Positions 1-7,738 of a stretch of 32,959 bases of DNA are shown here, in pieces (the first letter of the stretch is position 1; each line of letters starts with the position of its first letter). The DNA is taken from positions 1 through 32,959 of the forward strand of contig CAIYES010000477.1 in the NCBI GenBank assembly GCA_903925275.1, read 5' to 3'. The notes under the pieces are model-generated. The model was not told the DNA's origin and did not search any database. It saw nothing but the letters and a program-made list of their open reading frames with translations. The translations under genes were made by a program, and so were the position numbers. This DNA comes from an uncultured Bacteroidales bacterium (lineage in GTDB: Bacteria > Bacteroidota > Bacteroidia > Bacteroidales > FEN-979).

Positions 1-26
1 TATTTTTTTATATCAGATTATATAAC

Positions 27-650
27 ATGAGCACTATACAACCATTGGAATACGATTCATACTTTCATATATACAATCGTGGTATAAATGGTGAAAACTT
101 GTTTCGCGAAGACACTAACTATGAACACTTTTTGAGACTTTATTATAAATATATTGAACCCGTCGCTGAAACATACGCATGGTGTTTGATGAAGAATCAC
201 TTTCACATACTTGTTCGTATATTACCGGAAAATGAGATTGAATATATGAGAACAATTGATGGTGTTCATCGTATTGTTCAACACCCGAAACGATACGACC
301 CATCTCGGCAATTTGCACACCTCTTCAATGCCTATGCAAAAGCATTTAACAAAAAGTATGGGAGAACCGGAGGTTTGTTTGAAACCCCTTTCCGGAGAAA
401 GAAGGTTACCGATGAAAGGTATTTAAAAAAACTGGTATTTTATATCCACAACAACCCTGTAAAACATGGATTTGCTTTAGGTTTAACAGATTATCCATGG
501 TCTTCATACCTGTCGATTATTTCACTCATGCCAACAAAAACCAAGCGGGATAAAGTGGTGGGCTGGTTCAATTCGAAATCGGAATTTATTGAATATCATG
601 CTCGAAAGCAGGAAACTGGAAATTTTATACCATTTGAACCGGAGGATTAA
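27..650 (+). CDS. REP-associated tyrosine (Y1/HUH) transposase, RAYT type
   Basis: Predicted single-strand DNA transposase/endonuclease of the IS200-related Y1 superfamily. These enzymes nick hairpin-forming single strands through a tyrosine-DNA intermediate. Seen directly: the HUH metal-binding motif as HFH at residues 58-60 in the context KNHFHILVR, and the probable catalytic Tyr139 in FYIHNNPVK, which matches the YIHxNPV signature of the RAYT branch. At 207 aa it is the usual full length. RAYTs are normally single-copy and domesticated, associated with palindromic REP sequences rather than with insertion-sequence ends. No flanking IS ends are visible, but REP-like palindromes occur at 9871-10004. 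The gene converges on the HD-domain gene, with only 43 bases between the two stop codons. Confidence 0.9.
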   Translation: MSTIQPLEYDSYFHIYNRGINGENLFREDTNYEHFLRLYYKYIEPVAETYAWCLMKNHFHILVRILPENEIEYMRTIDGVHRIVQHPKRYDPSRQFAHLFNAYAKAFNKKYGRTGGLFETPFRRKKVTDERYLKKLVFYIHNNPVKHGFALGLTDYPWSSYLSIISLMPTKTKRDKVVGWFNSKSEFIEYHARKQETGNFIPFEPED

Positions 651-693
651 AATAAAATATTTAACCACTGACGGGTCTGAAAGGCTCCCCCCC

Positions 694-1308
694 CTACAAA
701 AACTCGGGATACTTAATAAAATTCATCCGCTTCCTCCGCTTTTCAATCAAATCCTTCAGCTCGATGGCCATGTTCTTGTTTACCTCGAGGGCCATCGGGA
801 GGACATACATTTCTGTCTCTTTCAACATGGTTGTCATTTTCTTTTTTGTATAGTCGTCACGGTGCAGGTCGGTCAGGTTGCTGATCCGGTCGGCTACTTT
901 CAGGATTTTTGCATTGCGGGAGCCATGTTCCAGGATTTTCTTCAAATAATCGGCTTTTACTACGCCTTTGAGCCTCGTCACCTCCAGCACCAGATTCACC
1001 ACTTCGTTGGCCTGGTCATCGATTCGCCTGAGTTCATCCTGATTGGTATCGGGGATGTCCTCAATAAGATCGTGAATAACCGCAGCTTTCAGCAATACAT
1101 AATCGTCAAACAGCTTATAATCAAGCAGAATGGCCATGGTAGCCAAGGCATGGCGAAATGCGTTCCCTCCAACATTCCTCGGATTGCCGATAAGCGCAGT
1201 GGCTTTAATGATATAAGGCGCCAATACAAGATTCCTTAATTTTTCGATATCTTCCATTTTTTTAATTTTTATAGGTAAATTCACTAATTTGCATAGCTGC
1301 TGAATCAT
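694..1308 (-). CDS. HD-domain phosphohydrolase, RelA/SpoT (MESH1-like) hydrolase type
   Basis: Small stand-alone HD hydrolase resembling the (p)ppGpp hydrolase half of RelA/SpoT enzymes. Visible motifs are His53 (FRHALA), His79-Asp80 followed by Glu83-Asp84 (HDLIEDIPDT, the HDxxxED pattern of SpoT/MESH1), and Asp140 in KVADRISNL. Together these form the metal site and the ADRxxNL element of the family. There is no synthetase or regulatory domain, so the 204-aa protein would only degrade its substrate. Probable activity on alarmones or related nucleotides is inference from the family. The longest start (ATG at 1308) lies 18 bases after the 53-aa gene; an internal ATG at 1257 (MEDIEKL) is also plausible because family similarity begins near there. 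It is the probable last gene of the sigma-54-driven train. Confidence 0.8.
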   Translation of the reverse strand: MIQQLCKLVNLPIKIKKMEDIEKLRNLVLAPYIIKATALIGNPRNVGGNAFRHALATMAILLDYKLFDDYVLLKAAVIHDLIEDIPDTNQDELRRIDDQANEVVNLVLEVTRLKGVVKADYLKKILEHGSRNAKILKVADRISNLTDLHRDDYTKKKMTTMLKETEMYVLPMALEVNKNMAIELKDLIEKRRKRMNFIKYPEFL

Positions 1309-1311
1309 TTT

Positions 1312-1326
1312 CAGCGATAATCGCTG
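1312..1326. repeat. Perfect 7-bp dyad between the 53-aa gene and the HD gene
   Basis: CAGCGAT-A-ATCGCTG reads the same on both strands apart from the central base. It sits exactly in the 18-base gap between the two minus-strand genes. The loop is too small for a classical terminator and no T-run follows, so an operator-like dyad or RNA-processing signal is possible. Function is unknown. Confidence 0.4.
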
Positions 1327-1488
1327 TTATTCCCATAGATAGTTTGGCCACCCGAAAAAATCCGCCGGAGATGGTTCTATCCTCTCCTCCATCCGGTAAA
1401 TCAGATATTCCACAGGCTGGTCATCGAAAACAAGCTCCGGATTCGATTCCGGGGGTTCCACCCGGAATAATGATATTTGCCAGTTCAT
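1327..1488 (-). CDS. Small hypothetical protein, 53 aa, in the MoxR/propeller gene train
   Basis: A short open frame that begins with ATG (1486-1488) 10 bases after the stop of the 778-aa gene and ends in TAA 18 bases before the HD gene. The peptide starts MNWQISLFRVEPPESN, contains an acidic/aromatic stretch (VFDDQPVEYLIYRMEE) and ends FFGWPNYLWE. It has no signal peptide or membrane segment and is rich in Pro, Glu and aromatic residues, unlike a random reading of non-coding sequence. I do not recognise the family. Tight spacing on both sides suggests it is co-transcribed and may be a small adaptor or inhibitor of the neighbouring proteins, which is inference from position only. Confidence 0.6.
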   Translation of the reverse strand: MNWQISLFRVEPPESNPELVFDDQPVEYLIYRMEERIEPSPADFFGWPNYLWE

Positions 1489-1498
1489 ACTTTTTATT

Positions 1499-3835
1499 TT
1501 AATCCTTTTTGATTAATTGATTTTGCATGTAAACAGGAAGCAAATCCCTGTAATGATCGGCTTGCTGGCCAATGGCAATCTCGGTTTCACGAGGGAATAT
1601 GATCCCATCCGGATCCGTGCTCCGGGCAGAGAGCCGTTTACGCATCTCAGCAATCTTTACCACCGGAAACCGGGTCAATGGCAGTAAAGCCAGACTGATC
1701 TTTCTTCTTTTAGCTTCTGCATGAAGTTTTCGCGATAACCGATATTTTGTTGGCGCAACCACGACTACCCGCTCCTTTGCAAAGGGAATGGCAAACTGGA
1801 TCAAGGATGTTTGCCAGTCGTCTTCATCAATATCCATCTGGTAAAGCCGCTGGTAGTCTTTGATCAGGCGACTTACACTGCTGTGATTGGTGACCGGGCA
1901 ACACCGGTAATCGTTGTCTTCTATCCAACAAGCTGATTGTCTGGCGTTTATACAAGGGTTTCCAAAAAGCGTAATTCCTTCGAGCATGTTCATTTCATCC
2001 ACATGTGGTTTTAAAGTCTGCGGCACCTTTATTGAATGATCCAGTGCAATGCTTGAGAAAAAAGTTGATCCATGTTTTTTGGTCACCTCCTCAAAACGCG
2101 ATTTATTTTTCACAAAACTGCCGATGTTGAGCCCCCCAACCAGAATTGACCATGATGATTGAAGGCCTTCCTCGTGGGAACAAAAGAGAAATACCGTAGG
2201 ATCAGGACTTTTGCCATTGGGGATGATGGTCGTTTTCGAAAAGGAGGGTTTCCTGATATAAATCCTGTTCTCCCCGCGTATGACCGAACGCATGGATGCC
2301 CTGGTGTCGAGTCCCTCGTAAAGCGATCCTTCAAACTGCGCGGAAATCGTTTCATTCGTATGAGCGGTTGCCATTTTTGCCGCTTCGTTTGCCGTACCAT
2401 ACAATAGCGCTTCGCACGGGGGCCACATCCATGCGGGTGTGTACGTATAACCGCCCTTTTCTTTTGGTTCGTCATCCCATTCCCAATGACGGAACACGTC
2501 ATGCCCGATCCGGTTCCCATGGCGGTAATGAACAGTAAAAGGATCCGATTTCTTTTTACAAACAGCACCCTTGTCATCACCACCCTGTTCTACTTCATTT
2601 AACTGACATTGCTGGTCAATCACCGGTGACTTTAAAACGCTGATTCCGACCGGTGCATTTGAAATCAGCGGTAACCCCGGAAACTGAGCCGGAGTAGCCC
2701 ATGGCCGCCCGATATCCATCAGTTGTGCAAAAAGTATTTTCGAAAAGTCAGTTGACATTATTGACGCTGCCACCGCACCCAATGTTGCCATCGAGGGTAC
2801 GCCCTGATGCGCAATCAACCTGGTGGAGGAGAGCAGCCTCTCAAATTCAGGAATTTTTCCATAATCAGGCACCAGGGAACCTCCCAATACATTTTGATGT
2901 GTTTCATCGTAGAACTTCAAGTATGTTTTATCGAGGATTTTGCGAATCAGCTGGCCGGCATCTGCCAATGGGGCAGATTCGCTGCAATGAACCGATGGAT
3001 GATGACGGCAGTTTTCGTACAATGTTGAGAGCGCCGGGTAAACATCCATAAACCTCAGGGCAATGAAGGGGTGCAGCAGCACACGGGATATTTTTGGCTG
3101 TTGCTCAGGCACCAGGATGTCAGCCTGTCTGATCTCCGGTGAGGTCAGCAGTTGCCTTATCTTTTCCCAATGCGCAAGTCCACAGGTGAAAAGAACCTGT
3201 TTATGCATTGACAATATGGTTTTCAATCGGGCGGCCATCACGGTTTCCCGCCTGTCGTCGACATAGGGATCGCGTGCCCTGGCGGCAATTTTTTCATTTT
3301 GCATCACATATTGCTCAAGATCAAATGCCGGGGTGGATGGATCCTCCAACAGGAGTTGTTCTTCTTCTCCCATCGAACATTCATCCATATCAATCCCGTA
3401 AACCGGAATGCCGAGTTCAATCGCACAGCGAATCGCTTCAATGATTGAATCGGTGGATGAAAGCCCAACAACATGCTTTGCGGAAAAGTGAAGAAAATGC
3501 TTCAATATTACCGGATCGATATTCCGGAGGGGTTCCTTGTAACGCTGCTGCAGAAAGAAAACGGTATTCCGGAAATCAGGATGGATTAACCGGTTTTCCG
3601 CAATCAGTCCGATCATGCAGGGTAAAATAATCCTGCCACTGGGACCGAAGCCCATTTCCTCCATCCATATAACAATTTCTTTTACCAGGTGAACGCCAAG
3701 TTCCACGGCAATGGCATCAGGTCGTGTGGCCTCATGAGCACAAAGGCGATTGACCTCCTTTGCAAAAACAGCCCTGTAGTGCATGGCCGGAACGGCCCGC
3801 AGAGTACTTCCGTTGATCGCTATTGTTGGTTCCAT
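1499..3835 (-). CDS. Large protein with N-terminal TraB/GumN/Tiki-like domain and unknown C-terminal two thirds
   Basis: The first ~235 residues look like the TraB/PrgY/GumN/Tiki superfamily, whose Tiki members are metal-dependent proteases. A PAMH motif (16-19) stands where the family has GxxH, and is followed by the PDAIAVEL strand with Glu45. A late Arg-rich helix (DDRRETVMAARL, 193-204) and a second GLAH motif (219-222) on the strand VLFTCGLAH complete the pattern. Residues ~240-778 show no domain I recognise. They include a Trp/Pro-rich patch (WMWPPCEALLYGT) and a C-terminal segment with an alternating strand/helix look (RVVVVAPTKYRL). No signal peptide or membrane helix is seen, so it is probably cytosolic. 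It starts 3 bases after the MoxR stop, consistent with translational coupling. The TraB assignment is by motif inspection. A von Willebrand A domain, which often accompanies MoxR, is not visible. Confidence 0.6.
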   Translation of the reverse strand: MEPTIAINGSTLRAVPAMHYRAVFAKEVNRLCAHEATRPDAIAVELGVHLVKEIVIWMEEMGFGPSGRIILPCMIGLIAENRLIHPDFRNTVFFLQQRYKEPLRNIDPVILKHFLHFSAKHVVGLSSTDSIIEAIRCAIELGIPVYGIDMDECSMGEEEQLLLEDPSTPAFDLEQYVMQNEKIAARARDPYVDDRRETVMAARLKTILSMHKQVLFTCGLAHWEKIRQLLTSPEIRQADILVPEQQPKISRVLLHPFIALRFMDVYPALSTLYENCRHHPSVHCSESAPLADAGQLIRKILDKTYLKFYDETHQNVLGGSLVPDYGKIPEFERLLSSTRLIAHQGVPSMATLGAVAASIMSTDFSKILFAQLMDIGRPWATPAQFPGLPLISNAPVGISVLKSPVIDQQCQLNEVEQGGDDKGAVCKKKSDPFTVHYRHGNRIGHDVFRHWEWDDEPKEKGGYTYTPAWMWPPCEALLYGTANEAAKMATAHTNETISAQFEGSLYEGLDTRASMRSVIRGENRIYIRKPSFSKTTIIPNGKSPDPTVFLFCSHEEGLQSSWSILVGGLNIGSFVKNKSRFEEVTKKHGSTFFSSIALDHSIKVPQTLKPHVDEMNMLEGITLFGNPCINARQSACWIEDNDYRCCPVTNHSSVSRLIKDYQRLYQMDIDEDDWQTSLIQFAIPFAKERVVVVAPTKYRLSRKLHAEAKRRKISLALLPLTRFPVVKIAEMRKRLSARSTDPDGIIFPRETEIAIGQQADHYRDLLPVYMQNQLIKKD

Positions 3836-3838
3836 GGC

Positions 3839-4762
3839 TTATCCGGTTTTGGTTGCACGATCGGTAAATAACTTGTGAAAAGCGCTTTCAAGATGAGCAG
3901 GCCTGATGCCGGTATGGGATAACTCCTTCGGGATTTGATACGAATTGTATGCCTTTGCAGCCATATAGGCACCGTCTCCTCCTGCTGTATCATAGGCGCT
4001 CAGTTTTGAAGCAAGCCCGAAAAGATAGATTGCATCGCGGGGCGCAATATTGCCAAATGTATTCGTATGTTCTTCCCACAGCGCCCAAAAGAGGTCTATC
4101 AGATGATCCACCTCTTTTTTCATTCCGGTGCATTGGTTGCGGATGATGTTGTCTATCTCCGATTTGGCCGGATAACCAATGTCGATCTGCGGACGCATCC
4201 GGGAAAGGATAAACTCAGGCAGCAGATTGATATCATTGGTATTGGTGGCCGCCACAAACCGGAACCCCGGATGGGCATGGATCCGCTCGCCTAATAGCGT
4301 GGAATCAATGTAGCGACGCTCATCAAGCACACTCACCAGCAGCGCCAGCGCCCTTGGACGGATCTTGCCGATCTCGTCAATAAAACAGATCCCCCCATTG
4401 TACATGGCCGTCACCAGTGGCGAGAGCATGTAATCCATTACATTGGCACTCTGATCGCTGAACCTCACTGAACAAGCAAGATCCTCGGCTGTGACATCTT
4501 CATGCCCCTGGAAAATATACAGCTGACTTCCCGTCTTTTGTGCACGTTCATAAATCAACCTGTTCTTTCCTACTCCCGGTTCCCCGATCAGCAATGGGCT
4601 CATCGGCAGCGAATAATCACCCGAGATCCAGGCTGCAATGATCATTCTGAGTTCGGATTCCCTTCCAACAAACCCGCTGAAGAAATTTGAAGCAGGTTCA
4701 AAAGGCTCACTTTGAAACACATTCTTGTTTCCGATTGAAATTTTTCGTTCTGTTGTTTTCAT
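3839..4762 (-). CDS. MoxR-like AAA+ ATPase with non-canonical Walker A
   Basis: MoxR/RavA-type AAA+ ATPase, a chaperone-like remodeller that usually acts with partner proteins encoded beside it. Features in order: an N-terminal FVGRESEL segment (31-38), Walker A GEPGVGKN (60-67), Walker B CFIDEI (126-131) followed by a long insertion-type helix, sensor 1 ATNTND (172-177) and a probable arginine finger near Arg188 (ILSRMRP). The residue after the Walker A lysine is Asn67, where nearly all AAA+ proteins have Thr or Ser to coordinate Mg2+. The codon is AAC, read directly. This could weaken hydrolysis and favour nucleotide-dependent switching. At 307 aa the length is normal for MoxR. The gene lies 39 bases downstream of the WD40 gene and 3 bases upstream of the TraB-like gene, in one train. 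Confidence 0.85.
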   Translation of the reverse strand: MKTTERKISIGNKNVFQSEPFEPASNFFSGFVGRESELRMIIAAWISGDYSLPMSPLLIGEPGVGKNRLIYERAQKTGSQLYIFQGHEDVTAEDLACSVRFSDQSANVMDYMLSPLVTAMYNGGICFIDEIGKIRPRALALLVSVLDERRYIDSTLLGERIHAHPGFRFVAATNTNDINLLPEFILSRMRPQIDIGYPAKSEIDNIIRNQCTGMKKEVDHLIDLFWALWEEHTNTFGNIAPRDAIYLFGLASKLSAYDTAGGDGAYMAAKAYNSYQIPKELSHTGIRPAHLESAFHKLFTDRATKTG

Positions 4763-4801
4763 TTGTTACAGTGTTAGTGGTTGGTTCATTTTTATGACTT
4801 A

Positions 4802-6082
4802 TCAGGTTGTTTTATTAAAAGATTCAGGAATTTGGAACATCTCCCGGTTTGAATAGGCTGACGACTTGATTTCGGGATCTTTCAAACCAAATAAATCCCT
4901 GATCACATTCAAGTTGTTGCGCGAGTTCGCAAGGTATTGCCCGAACTGCAATTCAGCCTGCTCGTTTGTATCCGCTTTAACCACCTTGATCAGATTGAGA
5001 TCACTGGTGTAAAAGGATGAGCGGTTTTCAGAAATATAGGCGTAGGATTGATCCATCACATGGATTTTCCCCTTTGGAATGACATTCCGGGGATCACTGA
5101 TATCATAGACCCAAAGGGCTCCATTCACCCCTCCGGTGATCATCATGTTGCCAATCGTGGTGATACTCCATAAGCAACTCTGCTCCACTTCGGTGGAAGA
5201 AAGTATTTCCAAATCTGGCAATTGCAATATTTTTAAATTTCCATCGTACCCTGAAGTCAGCAATATCCTCTGATTTTCAGGATGACCCATGATGTGCATG
5301 ATTTTGTTCTGATATGCTTTAACGATGCGGATCAATTTTAGCTTTGATGCATCAAACTGATAAATATTGCCGCTGTTTCCGGTTACCAGGATTATATGCA
5401 TCAGGGGAATCACGCACAATGATTGCAACTCCTCGCTGCAGCGATATTCGTGCACTATTTTCCCCGTCGCACAATCAATCACATGAAAATAACCACTGTT
5501 GGATACCGCATAGAATTTACCCTGGAAAATCAAACAGGAACCGCACCGGTAGCTGCGAAGATGTTCGCCCGGCAACCTGATGATCCTGTTCAGTGAACCA
5601 TCGCTCATCGACCACTCTCTCACCGTATTAGAAGTGCAGGCAGGATCTTTATCAGAATCGTATGAATACGAATACACAGTCCTGAAATCAGATGAAACGA
5701 TTGCTTGCGGACAACGCCCCATTGTCTTTTCAGTCAGCACCATCTCCAGCACCAGGGAATTAAAGTCTGTTATACAAACGGTTCCATCCCAGCTGGCCGT
5801 AATAATTTTATGGTTGACAACCACTACACTCCTTACAGTGGTTGAATGGTGATCAAACCAACGGATTTTTCCCGTCATAAGATTGATCACATGAACCTTG
5901 CTGCTATCGGTATGGGATACCAGAAGGGAATTTTCTTCCTGATAATAAAATATTGACCTGGTACCGGAAGATATTTCCCTGGTATTCAAATTAAAACGGT
6001 AATCATTACAAAGATGATCCGAAAAAGTTTTCCGGTAGATTGTTATCGCCTTATGTTCCTTGTTTTGCAGTATGGGTAGCAT
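4802..6082 (-). CDS. WD40-type beta-propeller protein
   Basis: A 426-aa protein made mostly of WD40-like repeats. Recurrent blade signatures include HSTTVRSVVVVNHKIITASW (TASWDGTV), SNTVREWSMSDGS, AVSNSGYFHVIDCATGK, VTGNSGNIYQFD, LTSGYDGNLKILQLPD and ITGGVNGALWVYDI. This suggests a six- to seven-bladed propeller over about residues 50-335, with a non-repetitive tail that ends in FQIPESF. No signal peptide is seen. Propellers of this kind act as protein-binding scaffolds or sensors. Next to a MoxR ATPase it recalls the general MoxR plus beta-propeller combinations described in predicted conflict systems, but I cannot assign it to a named family. It starts 19 bases downstream of the first gene of the train. 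Confidence 0.85.
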   Translation of the reverse strand: MLPILQNKEHKAITIYRKTFSDHLCNDYRFNLNTREISSGTRSIFYYQEENSLLVSHTDSSKVHVINLMTGKIRWFDHHSTTVRSVVVVNHKIITASWDGTVCITDFNSLVLEMVLTEKTMGRCPQAIVSSDFRTVYSYSYDSDKDPACTSNTVREWSMSDGSLNRIIRLPGEHLRSYRCGSCLIFQGKFYAVSNSGYFHVIDCATGKIVHEYRCSEELQSLCVIPLMHIILVTGNSGNIYQFDASKLKLIRIVKAYQNKIMHIMGHPENQRILLTSGYDGNLKILQLPDLEILSSTEVEQSCLWSITTIGNMMITGGVNGALWVYDISDPRNVIPKGKIHVMDQSYAYISENRSSFYTSDLNLIKVVKADTNEQAELQFGQYLANSRNNLNVIRDLFGLKDPEIKSSAYSNREMFQIPESFNKTT

Positions 6083-6101
6083 AGGATTATTTTTTTACGG
6101 A

Positions 6102-7514
6102 TTATTGCCCTGGATCAGGCGTTTTAATTCCTTCCCCTGATTTCATTTTCATTATATCCTTGATCTCCTGCTGAATTTTAATAATCTGTTCGTCAATAAA
6201 ATCCAACTCCTTATCAAGACAGCTTTGATGAATGCCGGCCATATCATCAGCCAGGATGTTATTCAGTTTAAAATCTGTATATCCATGTGCCCTCATTGTT
6301 GCTGCCATCTCATCAAATTCTCTGCTACAATCTTTCAAAATCTCAGGAGTAAAGAAAACCAGTCGGGTTCCCATATCCAGTGCCCAATTACCGCTTGTAA
6401 CGTCATCCAGACCATGTGTTTTCCTGTAAACAGTGATTTCAGCGAAAAGGTGCACCATGCGCATGTATTTGATCAGCGTTTCATGAACCTCAAAGACAGC
6501 ATCATTGTATATTGAATTTGCCGACATAAACATCCTGTTTAACTCGTGAAACGAAGGTTCATTGACCATAGAATTATGAATTTCACAACAGTTTTTCGAA
6601 ACGGCCCTGTAAAGAAATCTGATCCTGTTGTTCAGCCATGTTTTTACACTTGCCGAACCCGGACGGTCAGTTTCTTCCGTTCGCTGTTGTTTCAAACCCT
6701 GGGAATGATTGTTTTTTACCCGGTATTTCACAAAGCATTCATACACGAATGCATCCAGTTCTTCCTCTGTTTTTATATTGGGGTTGTATGACATTTCCCT
6801 CTTTCTTTCATAATGGGATAATATCCCCTCCTTTAAATGTAATTTTTTCAAACTCGCACTAAATTTTTCCTTGTAAAGGGAATCGATCCGTTCGATAAAA
6901 AGGAGCTCACCAAGCGCATGTTCGCCCAACTTCATCAATTCAAACCGCTGGCGCAGCGATTCCATCTCTTTTTGGCTGATCCCCTTGAATTGCATGACAT
7001 CAATTGATTCGCTATTTTTCACGGAAATCCGGATCAACTGGTTTATGAGGATCGTGTAAACCAATGATTCGAAAGATACATCATCCAACCCGGTATGTTT
7101 TTTCTTCAGTTGATCCCAGGCATGATTGAGTCCGATCAGGTAATGATCCAGTTTTTCGTAAAAACCGGAAACAAGTGAGCCATTTTTGTTTTGAAGAAGA
7201 ATGGTTCCTGTTTCAAACAACTGGTGAGGCCTGAGATGACTGGTCATAAACATATGACCCTCAAAAGCATTTTTCACCAGCAGGACGGCGGTTTGGAAAA
7301 CCGTGAAACCTTTGTAGAAAGATTCTTCGATCACCTCCGTTGCATTGAACATCAAATGAAAAGTTGGAATAGCTGGTAGTTGAACCGGTGTGTCCGGTGA
7401 ATCTGACGATTCCTGAATGCATTGATCCAATCTTTCCTGTAACATATTGGAACGATCGTCTGAAAGATCTTGAAAAACTGGAAAATAATCAGGGGTAAGG
7501 TTTCTGGTATCCAT
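6102..7514 (-). CDS. Unrecognised, mostly helical protein; first gene of the sigma-54-controlled train
   Basis: I do not recognise this protein. From the ATG at 7514 (MDTRNLTPDYF) it is 470 aa. It is rich in long amphipathic helices, with no transmembrane segment or signal peptide, and ends in a Lys/Glu-rich coiled-coil-like stretch (DEQIIKIQQEIKDIMKM). A low-complexity linker (QQRTEETDRPGSAS) divides it into two halves. The open frame extends back to 7643, but the sigma-54 element at 7600-7615 would put the transcription start near 7589. The upstream ATGs at 7643 and 7616 therefore lie before or within the promoter, and the ATG at 7587-7589 falls at the transcript end. The 7514 start leaves a leader of about 75 bases. 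It may be an adaptor or effector for the MoxR/propeller proteins; this is inference from position. Confidence 0.65.
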   Translation of the reverse strand: MDTRNLTPDYFPVFQDLSDDRSNMLQERLDQCIQESSDSPDTPVQLPAIPTFHLMFNATEVIEESFYKGFTVFQTAVLLVKNAFEGHMFMTSHLRPHQLFETGTILLQNKNGSLVSGFYEKLDHYLIGLNHAWDQLKKKHTGLDDVSFESLVYTILINQLIRISVKNSESIDVMQFKGISQKEMESLRQRFELMKLGEHALGELLFIERIDSLYKEKFSASLKKLHLKEGILSHYERKREMSYNPNIKTEEELDAFVYECFVKYRVKNNHSQGLKQQRTEETDRPGSASVKTWLNNRIRFLYRAVSKNCCEIHNSMVNEPSFHELNRMFMSANSIYNDAVFEVHETLIKYMRMVHLFAEITVYRKTHGLDDVTSGNWALDMGTRLVFFTPEILKDCSREFDEMAATMRAHGYTDFKLNNILADDMAGIHQSCLDKELDFIDEQIIKIQQEIKDIMKMKSGEGIKTPDPGQ

Positions 7515-7599
7515 GTTTTCAGAGGTATTTAAATAATTATTACTTTTATTGAACGGAATTGCTGCAAGCGCATATTTCCAAGGGATCATACATATAGAA

Positions 7600-7615
7600 T
7601 GCAAATTTAATGCCA
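7600..7615 (-). promoter_or_regulatory. Sigma-54 (RpoN) -24/-12 promoter driving the MoxR/propeller train
   Basis: On the minus strand the sequence reads TGGCATTAAATTTGCA. The sigma-54 consensus is TGGCAC-N5-TTGCW, and the spacing between the invariant GG and GC is exactly 10 bases here. It lies in front of the six-gene minus-strand train. The divergent gene at 7739 encodes a sigma-54 activator-type AAA+ protein, which makes a chance match unlikely. The predicted start site is near 7589. Confidence 0.8.
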
Positions 7616-7738
7616 TGTTTTTAATGATTTGTATATCAATCATTTAAATCATTTCGTGGTTGAGTTAAAAGGGTTGACTTATTCAAATTTCAAAGGATTT
7701 ACTGTTGATTTGGTTCTGTTTTATAACACTTACGCACG

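Noticed and set aside
589-1239. 216-aa plus-strand open frame
   Set aside because: Antisense shadow of the HD hydrolase gene, whose motifs are clear; the plus-strand peptide shows no domain.
1499-3835. von Willebrand A domain in the 778-aa protein
   Set aside because: Expected next to MoxR, but no DxSxS metal-site motif could be found in any part of it.
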